NCBI GenBank assembly: GCA_947500035.1
Contig: CANMQP010000001.1
Coordinates: 124,001-188,000 of the forward strand
Direction of reading: 5' to 3'
From: an uncultured Kiloniellaceae bacterium
GTDB taxonomy: Bacteria > Pseudomonadota > Alphaproteobacteria > Kiloniellales > Kiloniellaceae
Length of the DNA stretch: 64,000 bases
Positions 1 through 9,172 of this stretch are shown here, piece after piece. A program made the translations under genes and the position numbers. Under the pieces are notes generated by a model. The model made no database searches and was not told the DNA's origin. It worked only from the letters and a program-made list of their open reading frames with translations. How positions within the stretch are numbered: position 1 is the stretch's first letter; each line of letters begins with the position of its first letter.

Positions 1-1939
1 TCTGCCTCAGAATGACATGCCATTGCTGATCGGGTTCGGTTCGCTCGTCCCAGTCACTCAAAATCGGGATCAGCAGCGCCGAGTTGGAGGCCGCGCCCCC
101 TAGAATACTGAAGCCGCTGATCGCGATCACATCGGTGACGCCCTCGATCTCCAGCAGCATCTCGCTCGCCCGGTCGGCCACCAGTTCGGTCCGGGACAAG
201 GACGCGCCATCGGGAAGTTGGATATTGCCGAAAAAGACGCCCTTGTCTTCCAGGGGAATAAAGCCCGTCGGGACAGACTGGAACATATAGACCGTGGCGC
301 CCACAAAGACCCCAAAGACCATAACGCTCAAGGCGGTCGCGCGGATCATGCGGGCGACCATCCAGGCATAGCCGTCCCGGCTCTTATCGACCAGATTGGC
401 GAAGAGACGAAGCGGTCCACGGGGACTGCCACTGCCCGGCTTCAACAGCAGCGAACAAAGCGCCGGCGAGAGGGTCAGCGCGTTGATGGAAGAAATCGAG
501 ACCGCAACACAGATGGTCACGGAGAATTGCTTGTAAAGTTCACCCGTAATGCCGGGCATGAAGGAGACCGGAACGAAGACCGCAAGCAGCACCAGCGTGG
601 TCGCGACCACGGGCCCGGTCACCTCCTTCATCGCCTGCCGGGTCGCATCACGTGCATTTTGTCCGGTCTCGGACATGATGCGTTGCACGTTTTCCACCAC
701 GACAATGCTGTCATCAACCACGATGCCGATCGCCAGAATGATGGCGAAAAGCGTGATGGTGTTGGCAGAAAATCCGACCAGAAAGAGCACCGCGAAGGTG
801 CCGATCAGGGAGACGGGGATCGCCAGTGTCGGAATAATGGTCGAGCGCCAATCCGCCAGGAAGAGGAAGGTCACGGCCACCACCAGCGCGAAGGTGATCA
901 TCAGGGTCTCGAGCACTTCCGCGATAGAGGCCCGAACCGCCTTGGTCGTGTCATAGAGGATCCGGTATTCCATATCCGGCGGGAAACGCTCCGCCATCCG
1001 ATCCAGCTCGGCGTAGACCGTATCCGCGACGCCCAGAGCGTTCGCGCCCGGCGATTGATAGACCGCGATCGAAGCCGCCGGTCTGTTGTTCAGCTTGGAA
1101 ATCGCGCCATAGGATTGCGACCCCAGTTCGAGCCGTGCAACATCCCGCAGACGCACGATCGAACCGTCGCCGGCCGCCCGCACGATGATGTTGCCGAACT
1201 CCTCGACGCTGACCAGCCGGCCTTTCGCCTGAATGGAATACTGAAACTGGGGCGCCCCGTTGTAGGGTGGCGCGCCGAGCTGCCCGGCGGTCGCCTGGAT
1301 GTTCTGGCTTTCGATCGCGTTCGAGATATCGGTCGTTGTCAGCTGGAGTGAAGACAGTCTGTTCGGGTCCAGCCAGACCCGCATGCCGTAGTCCAGCGCG
1401 CCGAACTGGGACACACTGCCGACACCATTCACCCGCGCCAGCACATCCTCGATATTGATCGAGGCGTAGTTGCTGAGAAAGAGCGCGTCATGGGTGTTGT
1501 TGGGGGAAACGAGGTTGACCACCATCAGCATGCTGGAGGATTGCTTCTTGGTCACGACACCCTGCCGGGTGACCTCGAGCGGCAGCTGCGCATTGGCGAC
1601 GGCCACCCGGTTCTGAACGTTGACGGCGGCGATGTCCGGATCGGTTCCGACCTCGAAGGTAACCGTCAACTCGTAGCTGCCGTCATTCGAGCTGGTTGAC
1701 GACATGTAAATCATATCATCGACGCCGTTCACCTGCGCTTCGATCAGCGAAGCCACCGACTCCTGAACGACCGAGGCACTGGCTCCCGGATAGCTCGTGG
1801 TGACCTTGACCTGCGGCGGCGTGATCTCGGGATACTCGGACACGGGGATGGAATAGACCGAGAGGATGCCGGCGAGCGTGATAACGATGGAGATAACGAA
1901 GGCGAACTTCGGACGATCGATAAAAAACGCGGAAAGCAT
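1..1939 (-). CDS. RND multidrug efflux permease (HAE1/AcrB-like), 3' part cut by window edge
   Basis: Inner-membrane proton-driven permease of a tripartite drug efflux pump. Only the first 646 residues are inside the window; the family is usually about 1,040 residues, so the C-terminal third lies outside. The N-terminus begins with FFIDRPKFA and the first membrane helix, followed by the porter-domain signatures YPGASA and GVDDMIYMSS. A block of membrane helices then follows with the GIVVDDSIVVVENVQR segment, where the paired Asp residues of the proton relay normally sit. The ATG at 1939 gives the standard family N-terminus. It lies 19 bases downstream of the adaptor gene, so the two are almost certainly co-transcribed. 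No outer-membrane channel gene or TetR regulator is seen inside the window. The substrate cannot be read from the sequence. Confidence 0.93.
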   Translation of the reverse strand, partial: MLSAFFIDRPKFAFVISIVITLAGILSVYSIPVSEYPEITPPQVKVTTSYPGASASVVQESVASLIEAQVNGVDDMIYMSSTSSNDGSYELTVTFEVGTDPDIAAVNVQNRVAVANAQLPLEVTRQGVVTKKQSSSMLMVVNLVSPNNTHDALFLSNYASINIEDVLARVNGVGSVSQFGALDYGMRVWLDPNRLSSLQLTTTDISNAIESQNIQATAGQLGAPPYNGAPQFQYSIQAKGRLVSVEEFGNIIVRAAGDGSIVRLRDVARLELGSQSYGAISKLNNRPAASIAVYQSPGANALGVADTVYAELDRMAERFPPDMEYRILYDTTKAVRASIAEVLETLMITFALVVAVTFLFLADWRSTIIPTLAIPVSLIGTFAVLFLVGFSANTITLFAIILAIGIVVDDSIVVVENVQRIMSETGQNARDATRQAMKEVTGPVVATTLVLLAVFVPVSFMPGITGELYKQFSVTICVAVSISSINALTLSPALCSLLLKPGSGSPRGPLRLFANLVDKSRDGYAWMVARMIRATALSVMVFGVFVGATVYMFQSVPTGFIPLEDKGVFFGNIQLPDGASLSRTELVADRASEMLLEIEGVTDVIAISGFSILGGAASNSALLIPILSDWDERTEPDQQWHVILRQ

Positions 1940-1958
1940 AAAATGTCTATCCCTGAGA

Positions 1959-3089
1959 TTATCCTTGGCCGCCGCCGGTCATGGTGACCGGGTTGACCAG
2001 CATTTCAGGTTGCACTTTCTGCAAGCCCTGCACGATCACCTGCTCGCCCTCGGTCAGGCCGTCATCAACGACCCAATCCATCTCGACCTGGTCGCCCAAC
2101 GAGACCCGCCGGACCTCCACCTTGTTGGCGCGGTCGACCACCAGGACGAAGTAACCTTTCTGATCCTTCTGAACCGAAGCCTGAGGAATGACGACAGCGG
2201 ATTGGGGCGTTATCTGCCGCACAACGACAGTCACGAATTCCCCCGGCAAGAGCAGACGGTCCGGATTTGGAAAGACCGCCCGCGCGGTTACCGTATCGGT
2301 ACTTTGGTTTACCGTTGAATCGAGGTAATCGAATTCACCCGGGTGCTCGTAGAAGCTGCCATCGGAGAGCTGAAGCGAAGGCGCGACCACCGGGTTATCC
2401 AGGTTGATGCCCTGGCGGCGGGCTTCGATCAGTTGCTTCTCGCTGACCGCAATGGTCACGTAGATCGGATCGAGTGAAATCACGGTGGCCAGGGGTTCGC
2501 TGTTCGGCCCTACGAAGTTGCCGACGCTGTAGCGCGCACGGCTGATCTTTCCGTCGATCGGGCTGATGACTTCGGTGTAGCTCAGGTCCAGATTGGCCGC
2601 CCGCAAAGCCGCCTCCGCCTGCAGAACCGATGCGCGGGCTGTTCCAAGCGTTGCCCTGGCTGAATCGAGCGAGGCTTCACTCGCGGTTCCACGCTTTACG
2701 AGCGTCTCTTTTCTGGAAAAATCCGCCTGCGCATTCTGCAAGGTGGCTTTAGCGCCCGTCAGATCGGCCTCACGCTGTTGAACGGTAATCTCATAGGTGT
2801 CCCGTTCAATCTCGAAAAGCACCTCACCGGCCTTGATCTCTGTTCCTTCCCGAAAGTTCCGGCTTTCGAGGAAGCCAGATACACGGGCCCTCATCTCAAC
2901 CGTATCGACCGCTTCGGCCCGACCGAGATAGGAAAACCTGGGTGTGATATCCCGCCGCTCCGCAGGGGCAACGATCACGCTGGGCGGTTCCGCAGCCTGC
3001 TGCGCCAGCGCCGGTCTGTCCGGACTTCCGACACCAATGGCAACAGCGGTCACAACAAGAGATGCGATAGCGAAGCGCCTGAACTGCAT
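1959..3089 (-). CDS. RND efflux periplasmic adaptor (membrane fusion protein)
   Basis: Periplasmic adaptor of 376 residues that links the RND permease encoded just downstream to an outer-membrane channel. Residues 1-29 form a Sec signal ending in PALAQQ. They are followed by the first half of the lipoyl domain (AEAVDTVEMRARVSGFLE), a helical hairpin rich in Gln/Glu/Ala (residues about 100-165), the second lipoyl half (VISPIDGKISRARYSVGNFV), a beta-barrel and a membrane-proximal domain. There is no lipobox Cys, so the protein is probably soluble or anchored by an uncleaved signal. It is the first gene of a two-gene minus-strand operon transcribed from the 3.1-3.4 kb intergenic region. The family assignment is firm; the pump's substrate is unknown. 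Confidence 0.93.
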   Translation of the reverse strand: MQFRRFAIASLVVTAVAIGVGSPDRPALAQQAAEPPSVIVAPAERRDITPRFSYLGRAEAVDTVEMRARVSGFLESRNFREGTEIKAGEVLFEIERDTYEITVQQREADLTGAKATLQNAQADFSRKETLVKRGTASEASLDSARATLGTARASVLQAEAALRAANLDLSYTEVISPIDGKISRARYSVGNFVGPNSEPLATVISLDPIYVTIAVSEKQLIEARRQGINLDNPVVAPSLQLSDGSFYEHPGEFDYLDSTVNQSTDTVTARAVFPNPDRLLLPGEFVTVVVRQITPQSAVVIPQASVQKDQKGYFVLVVDRANKVEVRRVSLGDQVEMDWVVDDGLTEGEQVIVQGLQKVQPEMLVNPVTMTGGGQG

Positions 3090-3416
3090 AGCAAAGCCTC
3101 AACTCACCTGCCGCTCCGGAAGTCCCGAGGTTCTCTTGGCAAAAGACTCCGGAAAGCGATTTGTTTTAAAGCGTCTAACATAGGTGCTGACGCGATTTGT
3201 TGCGACCATCCTAACACTAGAAAACGCCGAGAGTCGCCTTTCAATCCGGGCTCAACCGTGCCCGCGTTTTGCCTCATCTGTAACACTACTTGTGGTTAAA
3301 CCCTCACTGCCAATCGCGATCTTGTTATCTCGCTTGACTGGCAGGTGAAGCCTCCCGCGCTTAGCTCCTGAACAGCAAAAGCCCCCAAGACCCAGCATCC
3401 ATCAGGAGAAGAAACG
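3090..3416. other. Divergent intergenic region between efflux operon and DUF547 gene
   Basis: This 327-base stretch separates the minus-strand efflux operon from the plus-strand DUF547 gene and must hold promoters for both. It is more AT-rich than its neighbours around 3165-3300. I see no convincing open frame, no tRNA, no clear palindromic operator and no good match to a -35/-10 pair. The only clear signal is the AGGAG ribosome-binding site about 9 bases before the ATG at 3417. Confidence 0.5.
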
Positions 3417-4355
3417 ATGCGAACGCAGGCTAAAACGGCAACCCTGTCTCAGGTAGCAGTCTCGGGCTCTTATCGCCTGGTGCTCTTCGGGTTGATCTCA
3501 ATCGCGCTTCTTCTTGCCGCGCAGTCGGTCCGCGCCGCGCCCTCGGCTGATCTCTGGGAACGCTGGAGCACACATGATCCCGCCTCGACGACGGTGCTCC
3601 GGCATGATGCCTGGGATGCGTTTCTGTCACGCTACGTCTCCGAGCATGCGGATGGCGTGAACCGGGTCGACTATGCAGGCGTCAGCCGCGCCGACAAACG
3701 CCAACTCGCCGAGTACATCGACGCACTGACAGCAACAAGGGTTTCCGGCCTGAACCGCGCTGAACAACAGGCCTACTGGGTGAATCTCTACAATGCCCTG
3801 ACGGTGATCACGATCCTGGACGCTTTCCCGGTCGCCTCTATCCGCGATATCGATATCTCTCCGGGCCTCTTCAGCGACGGTCCCTGGGGCAAGAAGCTGG
3901 TGACCATCGAGGGTGAGAAAGTCAGCCTGGACGACATAGAGCACCGGATCCTGCGGCCGATCTGGCAGGATCCCCGAATCCACTATGCCGTGAACTGTGC
4001 ATCCATCGGGTGCCCGAACCTGCAAACGAAAGCCATGACGGCAGCCAACACGGAAGACTTCCTCAACGCGGGCGCGGTGGCGTACATCAACCACAAGCGC
4101 GGCGCCGAGATCGTCAGGGGACGCTTGGTCGTCTCCAGCATTTACGACTGGTTCGAAGAAGACTTCGGCGGCAATGACGCCGGCGTCATCGCTCATCTGA
4201 AGCAATACGCCAACCCGGATTTGAAGGCCGCCCTCGCTGGCGTCACGAAAGTCAGCGATGATCGTTACGATTGGGACCTGAACGGCACGGTGGCCTTCAC
4301 GAAGTCCAGCAAGAAACGCAAAACCGCTCAGGAGTGGCGCAGCCGCGGCAGCTGA
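3417..4355 (+). CDS. DUF547 domain protein, secreted or membrane-anchored
   Basis: Protein of 312 residues with a long basic N-region and a hydrophobic segment (residues about 24-41, ending SVRAAPS) that looks like a signal peptide or anchor. The rest matches the DUF547 family: YWVNLYNALTVITIL, then WGKKLVTIEGEKVSLDDIEH, then the core HYAVNCASIGCPNL with its conserved His and Cys residues. DUF547 proteins resemble papain/transglutaminase-like folds, but their reaction is not established, so no function is given. The start is supported by an AGGAG site. Two glycosyltransferase genes follow closely on the same strand, suggesting, as inference only, a role in the envelope. Confidence 0.85.
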   Translation: MRTQAKTATLSQVAVSGSYRLVLFGLISIALLLAAQSVRAAPSADLWERWSTHDPASTTVLRHDAWDAFLSRYVSEHADGVNRVDYAGVSRADKRQLAEYIDALTATRVSGLNRAEQQAYWVNLYNALTVITILDAFPVASIRDIDISPGLFSDGPWGKKLVTIEGEKVSLDDIEHRILRPIWQDPRIHYAVNCASIGCPNLQTKAMTAANTEDFLNAGAVAYINHKRGAEIVRGRLVVSSIYDWFEEDFGGNDAGVIAHLKQYANPDLKAALAGVTKVSDDRYDWDLNGTVAFTKSSKKRKTAQEWRSRGS

Positions 4356-4396
4356 TCGTTCGACCTTTGCACAGCAGCCATCCGACGAAGACGGCA

Positions 4397-5827
4397 GTGA
4401 CATCCATAGTCATCTGCGGACTCGGTCTCGCCGCTTCGTCGCTGCTGCTGCTCCTGCTCTCCCATCATCAGCTCTCGCAGCCTATCGTCGGCCTCTCCCC
4501 GATCTTCTGGCTTGTGGGGGTCGGCATGACTGCGGGAGCTATCTACCTGAAGCTCTGTCGCGACATTCTCCGGCAAGACGACAAAGAGCAAGGCATCAGC
4601 CGCGCCCTCATCTGGCTTCTACTGGTCGGCTTGGCGATGCGCCTTCTCATGCTGCCCTCGACGCCGATGCTCGAGAACGATTACTTCCGCTACCTCTGGG
4701 ATGGCGCCGTCACCGCGGCAGGGCAAAACCCTTTTGCCCACGCCCCTGGGAGCACTCTGGAAGGCAACGCCCCCACCGGCCTGCAGGAGCTTGCCAGGGA
4801 GTCCGGCGGCCTGCTTGACCGGATCACCTATCCGGTTCTGCGCAGCATCTATCCGCCCGTCGCCCAAGCGTCATTCCTTCTGGCGAACTGGCTGGAGCCC
4901 TGGAGCCTCATGGCGTGGCGCGCGGTCATTTTAGCCTTCGATCTGGTGTCGCTGGGACTGCTTGTCGCAATCCTGCGGCAGCTGGGCCGCCCGCTGATCT
5001 GGTCAGCGCTCTACTGGTGCAATCCCCTGCTGGTGAAGGAATTCTTCAATTCGGCACATATGGACGCCGTCCTCGTTCCCTTTCTGCTGGCAACGCTGCT
5101 GCTCGCTCTCAAAAGCCGAACGACCTGGGCGAGCGTGACGCTCGCGCTCGCCGCCGGCTGCAAGGTCTGGCCCGTCCTTTTGCTCCCCAGTCTTATGAGG
5201 CCTCTTGCCGCCCATTGGCGCCAGGCGTTGGCGCCGCTATTAATTTTCGGCACAATCGCAAGCCTTCTGGCGGCGCCCGTCCTTTGGGCCGGTTTCAGCC
5301 AGGACTCCGGTTTCGTCGCCTATTCGCAATCCTGGCAACGCAACGATGCCCTCTTCGGCTTCATTGCCTGGCTGACGGCTCGCCTGCTCGATGCTCTTTC
5401 GCTGACTTCGCTGGACGCCGGACGTATCGCACGTTTCGTCGTTGCACTGGTGATCGTCGGCGTCGCCGTGGGCATCAATCGCAATGATATCGAAGAACCC
5501 GCCGAGACCGCACGGCGCTTCCTCTTTGTCGCTGCCCTGCTCTTCCTGCTGAGCCCGACACAGTACCCCTGGTACTACAGCTGGCTGCTGCCCTTCCTGG
5601 TCATTCAGCCCTCCATGCCCTTGCTGCTGATGACCGCGCTTCTGCCGCTCTACTACCTGCGCTTCGCCTTTGAGGATTTTGACTTCGCGGCGACAGCAGA
5701 GCGTGTTTTCGCTTGGATCCAGTTTGGCCCCGTACTCGGAATGCTGGCTTGGCAATGGCTCGTCGCAGGGAAAGTGGGTGGCGCTCTCAACCCTATCCCG
5801 GCCCGCCAGAGGATTCCCGAAACATGA
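4397..5827 (+). CDS. GT-C fold membrane glycosyltransferase (GT87/mannosyltransferase-like)
   Basis: Polytopic membrane protein of about 476 residues with some ten or more hydrophobic helices. After the third helix it carries an acidic loop, ENDYFRYLWDGAVTAAGQNP, which is the signature of GT-C enzymes that use polyprenyl-phosphate sugars (GT87/DUF2029 and related mannosyltransferases). The short motif SPTQYPWYYSW near the C-terminal half is also typical. The start is uncertain: I use the GTG at 4397, which gives a membrane helix at once. Reading can extend in frame to 4271 but would then overlap the DUF547 gene. The last codon overlaps the next gene's ATG (ATGA), implying translational coupling to the GT2 that probably makes its lipid-linked donor. 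Acceptor and sugar are unknown. Confidence 0.8.
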   Translation: MTSIVICGLGLAASSLLLLLLSHHQLSQPIVGLSPIFWLVGVGMTAGAIYLKLCRDILRQDDKEQGISRALIWLLLVGLAMRLLMLPSTPMLENDYFRYLWDGAVTAAGQNPFAHAPGSTLEGNAPTGLQELARESGGLLDRITYPVLRSIYPPVAQASFLLANWLEPWSLMAWRAVILAFDLVSLGLLVAILRQLGRPLIWSALYWCNPLLVKEFFNSAHMDAVLVPFLLATLLLALKSRTTWASVTLALAAGCKVWPVLLLPSLMRPLAAHWRQALAPLLIFGTIASLLAAPVLWAGFSQDSGFVAYSQSWQRNDALFGFIAWLTARLLDALSLTSLDAGRIARFVVALVIVGVAVGINRNDIEEPAETARRFLFVAALLFLLSPTQYPWYYSWLLPFLVIQPSMPLLLMTALLPLYYLRFAFEDFDFAATAERVFAWIQFGPVLGMLAWQWLVAGKVGGALNPIPARQRIPET

Positions 5828-6540
5828 GATATGACGCACACATCACGACCATTATTCCAGCCCTCAACGAAGAGCCGTCAATCGGCAAGGTCATCGCGGC
5901 CATTCCGGACTGGGTAACCGAGATCATCGTGGTCGATAACGGGTCAAGCGATAATACCGCGGGGGTTGCTAGAGATGCGGGCGCTAAGGTCCTGATCGAA
6001 CCCCGCAGAGGTTATGGGCAAGCCTGCCAATGCGGGCTTACCCACCTCCAGAATTCAGACACGAAGCCCGAAGTTATTGTGTTCTTGGACGCCGACTACA
6101 GCGACTATCCCGGCGAAATGGACTTGCTCGTGGAACCTATTCTTTCGGGCCGGGCCGAGCTGGTCATCGGCTCACGCACCCTGCGCAGCAACCCACGCGA
6201 TTCCCTCACCCCACAGCAACGCGCCGGGAACAGTTTCGCCTGCGCGCTGATCCGTTTGATCTGGCGCACCCGCTACACCGACCTCGGCCCCTTTCGGGCG
6301 ATCAGCCGGACCGCGCTCGATCAACTCGATCTGCGTGACAGGGATTTCGGATGGACCGTCGAAATGCAGGTCAAGGCATCACAACAGAGATTGAAGATCC
6401 GCGAGGTGCCGGTCAGCTATCGCCGCCGTATCGGCCAGTCAAAAATCTCCGGCACGCTGAAAGGTACGATCCTGGCGGGGACAAAAATCATCTACGTCAT
6501 CCTGGCCGCCATGATCGGCCAGCGCTTCGCCAGGATCTGA
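5824..6540 (+). CDS. GT2 family glycosyltransferase (polyprenyl-phosphate sugar synthase-like)
   Basis: Protein of 238 residues with the GT-A core of DPM1-like enzymes. It has the N-terminal strand TTIIPALNEEPSIGKVI, the nucleotide-binding VDNGSSDNT, and the DxD region FLDADYSDYPGEM that binds the metal and nucleotide sugar. The C-terminal part has a short hydrophobic tail with no large membrane domain. Family members transfer a sugar from a nucleotide donor to undecaprenyl phosphate on the cytoplasmic face. The ATG overlaps the GT-C stop in an ATGA, so the two are made together. The neighbouring GT-C enzyme would use the lipid-linked sugar outside the membrane. The exact sugar cannot be told from the sequence. 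Confidence 0.87.
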   Translation: MRYDAHITTIIPALNEEPSIGKVIAAIPDWVTEIIVVDNGSSDNTAGVARDAGAKVLIEPRRGYGQACQCGLTHLQNSDTKPEVIVFLDADYSDYPGEMDLLVEPILSGRAELVIGSRTLRSNPRDSLTPQQRAGNSFACALIRLIWRTRYTDLGPFRAISRTALDQLDLRDRDFGWTVEMQVKASQQRLKIREVPVSYRRRIGQSKISGTLKGTILAGTKIIYVILAAMIGQRFARI

Positions 6541-6559
6541 GCCTTTTTAGCGCAGCGTG

Positions 6560-7021
6560 TCAGGCACAGCGGGATTTTTCCCAAAGCTTGGCAGAGCGTA
6601 GATCTGCCCAGCCAAAAGCCTCCTCGCTGGGACCATGCGCCCGCAGGCGGGCAAGCCTGTCTTTGGCCTCGGCAAGATCCGGCCGATGGCCTTCCTCGAC
6701 CCACCACATCACGAAATGATGTTCTGTCATCTTTCCGAACCACTCGTCCCGGCGTTCATAAAACTTGCGGTGGATGGTTCCCCAGACAAAGCGCTCCAGG
6801 TCGGCGGCAGTTTCCCAGACAGATATATTGGCAATGATCAGAGGATCGTCAAAGGCCTGGACAGAGGTTGCATTGCCGCTGTCGTCCTGAAAGCGCCAGA
6901 CAAAGCCCGGCATCCGATCCGCCAGACCGTTGATGCGATCCAGGTTATCGGCGAATTCAGCGATATCCGGGTGATCGATCGGCTGAGACAGACGGCCGAT
7001 GTTCAGTTCCGCAAGGTGCAT
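6560..7021 (-). CDS. DUF3291 domain protein
   Basis: Protein of 153 residues matching the DUF3291 family, which has a dimeric alpha-beta (ferredoxin-like) barrel fold related to antibiotic-biosynthesis monooxygenase-like domains. Visible family features are LAELNIGRL at the start, a central ANISVWETAADLERFV and the aromatic HHFVMWWVEEGHRP near the C-terminus. No cofactor motif is visible and the function is not known. A GAGGG sequence precedes the ATG at 7021. It stands alone on the minus strand between two plus-strand genes and converges with the GT2 gene. Confidence 0.8.
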   Translation of the reverse strand: MHLAELNIGRLSQPIDHPDIAEFADNLDRINGLADRMPGFVWRFQDDSGNATSVQAFDDPLIIANISVWETAADLERFVWGTIHRKFYERRDEWFGKMTEHHFVMWWVEEGHRPDLAEAKDRLARLRAHGPSEEAFGWADLRSAKLWEKSRCA

Positions 7022-7176
7022 GGAATCATCCCTCTCAATTTCTTTCGCGCTCTTAGCTATGTGCAGCTTTACCGGAATCTCAACCCCGTTTTGCCCGCCT
7101 TGCCCGTTTGCGACCGCTTCTGTATGTCTGTGCAGGTTCTTCTGCCCGATAGTTAAAACCTTCGAAAGCCGCCGTC

Positions 7177-7686
7177 TTGCCTCTCGTCGCCTTCACCGAT
7201 CTCCTGCCCCAGGTTCCAAAGGGCATGCGTCTGCTGGGCCTCGACCCGGGAACCAAAACCATCGGTTTGGCGATATCGGATGGCGGCTTCATGGTTGCTT
7301 CCCCAATCGGCACGATCAAGCGCAGCAAATTCACCAAAGACGCCGAGGAACTTGCAAGCATTTGCAAGGAACGTGAGATCGGCGGCCTGATCATGGGATT
7401 GCCGGTCAACATGGACGGTAGCGAGGGGCCGCGCTGCCAGTCGGTGCGCCAACTTGCCCAAAACCTGATCGACAAAGCCGGCTTTACACAGCCGATCGCC
7501 TTCTGGGATGAGCGCCTCTCGACCTCGGCGGTGGAGCGTTTTCTGGTCGGCGAGGCCGATATGACGCGCAAACGCCGCGCGGATGTCGTCGATAAAATGG
7601 CCGCAGCCTATATACTGCAGGGGGCGTTGGATGCACTTGCGAACCAGAGCAGAGCGCAGCAGAACGAACCTTCACGACCCACATGA
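7177..7686 (+). CDS. ruvX: Putative pre-16S rRNA nuclease / Holliday junction resolvase YqgF (RuvX)
   Basis: RNase H-like nuclease of the YqgF family. The E. coli protein is needed for 16S rRNA 5' maturation, and others have been proposed as Holliday junction resolvases. The catalytic acidic motifs are present: LGLDPGTKTIGLAISD (first Asp), a central GLPVNMDGSEGPR, WDERLSTSAVER (Glu), and a C-terminal DVVDKMAAAYILQ with the last Asp. The frame opens with a TTG at 7177 for 169 residues. An ATG at 7225 would give 153 residues, nearer the usual length, and starts right at the conserved first strand, so either is possible. It is followed by the CoA-transferase gene after 141 bases. Confidence 0.9.
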   Translation: MPLVAFTDLLPQVPKGMRLLGLDPGTKTIGLAISDGGFMVASPIGTIKRSKFTKDAEELASICKEREIGGLIMGLPVNMDGSEGPRCQSVRQLAQNLIDKAGFTQPIAFWDERLSTSAVERFLVGEADMTRKRRADVVDKMAAAYILQGALDALANQSRAQQNEPSRPT

Positions 7687-7827
7687 GGAGCGAGCGCTCT
7701 GGCCTTGCTCGCGATAAGCCGGCCGCACGTGCCCGGCCCGCTGGTCTAACCCCTCCCACCTATGCTTTAACAAACCGGCACCTCAAGACACCGGGCCGCA
7801 TTTCATCGAACGAGTTAAGAAACAACC

Positions 7828-9072
7828 ATGACCGACAGTCCTTTCATTCCAGAAGCAAGCGGACCACTCGCCGGCCTTCGCGTTTTCGACCTGACCCGCA
7901 TTCTCGCCGGTCCGACCTGCACCCAGCTGCTTGGTGACCTGGGAGCGGATATCATCAAGATCGAGCGGCCGGGACAAGGTGACGACACCCGGAAATGGGG
8001 ACCGCCCTACATCAAGGATACAAAGGGCGAAGACACCAAGGAAAGCGCCTACTACCTCTCGTCCAACCGCAACAAGCGCTCGCTGGCCATCGATATCAGC
8101 AAGCCCGAGGGACAGGCGCTGGCCAAACGCCTGATCGCGCAGTCGGATATTCTGGTGGAGAATTATAAGGTCGGAGGCCTGGCCAAATACGGCCTCTCCT
8201 ACCAAGACCTGAAGGACGAATTCCCCAGGCTGATATACTGCTCCATCACCGGCTTTGGCCAGACCGGCCCCTACGCGCCGCGTGCCGGCTATGACTATCT
8301 CGCCCAGGGTATCGGCGGCATCATGAGCCTGACCGGCGAGAGCGACGGCGCGCCCATGAAAGTCGGTGTCGGCATTGCCGACGTCATGTGCGGCATGTAC
8401 GCCAGCTCGGCGATCCTCGCGGCCCTGCACCACCGTACGCAAACGGGAAAGGGTCAGCACATCGATCTGGCGCTGCTGGACACTCAGGTCTCCTGGCTGG
8501 TCAACGAGGGCCTGAACTATCTGACCTCCGGCAAAGTACCAACGAGACTGGGCAACGAGCATGCCAATATCGTGCCATACAAGGTCATGCCCGCCGCAGA
8601 CGGTTTCTTTATTCTCGCTGTGGGCAATGACCGGCAGTTCAAAAGCTTTTGCGACTACGCAGGCGCGCCGGAACTCGCCGAGGATCCCCGTTTCGTCACC
8701 AATTCCGACCGGGTCAAGAACCGCGAAGCCCTCTACGCGGTCCTGCCCGAAGTCACACAGCGCAAAACCCAGCAGGAATGGGTGGAGGGTCTTGCCGCCA
8801 TTCATGTGCCCTCCGGACCGGTGAATACCCTGGATCAGGTTTTCGAAGACCCTCAGGTCCAGGCGCGCGGCATGAAACTGACCATGCCCTACCCGGACGC
8901 CCAAAGCGGCGAGGTGGATCTGATCGCCAATCCGATCAAATATTCCGGCACGCCTGTGACCTACCGGCGGCCGCCACCGACGGCGGGCCAGCATTCCGAG
9001 GAAGTGCTGAAGGAACTGCTGGAACTGACCCATGATGAGATCGCCGGACTGCGTGACAGCGGGGTGATCTAA
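7828..9072 (+). CDS. CaiB/BaiF family (class III) CoA-transferase
   Basis: Class III CoA-transferase of 414 residues, close to the family norm. The N-terminal GLRVFDLTRILAGPTCTQLLGDLGADIIKIE is diagnostic. It contains NRNKRSLAIDI, the catalytic Asp region LTGESDGAPMKVGVGIADV and LLDTQVSWLVNEG. These enzymes move CoA between carboxylic acids through an aspartyl-CoA intermediate. The acid used here is unknown, as no acyl-CoA dehydrogenase or hydratase gene lies nearby. It is a single gene between ruvX and pyrB, with a modest 100-base gap before pyrB. Confidence 0.93.
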   Translation: MTDSPFIPEASGPLAGLRVFDLTRILAGPTCTQLLGDLGADIIKIERPGQGDDTRKWGPPYIKDTKGEDTKESAYYLSSNRNKRSLAIDISKPEGQALAKRLIAQSDILVENYKVGGLAKYGLSYQDLKDEFPRLIYCSITGFGQTGPYAPRAGYDYLAQGIGGIMSLTGESDGAPMKVGVGIADVMCGMYASSAILAALHHRTQTGKGQHIDLALLDTQVSWLVNEGLNYLTSGKVPTRLGNEHANIVPYKVMPAADGFFILAVGNDRQFKSFCDYAGAPELAEDPRFVTNSDRVKNREALYAVLPEVTQRKTQQEWVEGLAAIHVPSGPVNTLDQVFEDPQVQARGMKLTMPYPDAQSGEVDLIANPIKYSGTPVTYRRPPPTAGQHSEEVLKELLELTHDEIAGLRDSGVI

Positions 9073-9172
9073 GGGACGAAATTGAGGCTCCAAGTGGGAA
9101 AGATTTGCGCAGTACAAATTCTCCTTTTCACCCGTTGCGCGACCGCCGTGAGGGTGACATAGTCCCGCTTTA

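Noticed and set aside
218-1351. A 377-codon plus-strand frame inside the RND permease
   Set aside because: It lies opposite a well-conserved permease, is full of Arg, His and Asp with no domain or hydrophobic pattern, and is explained by codon composition.
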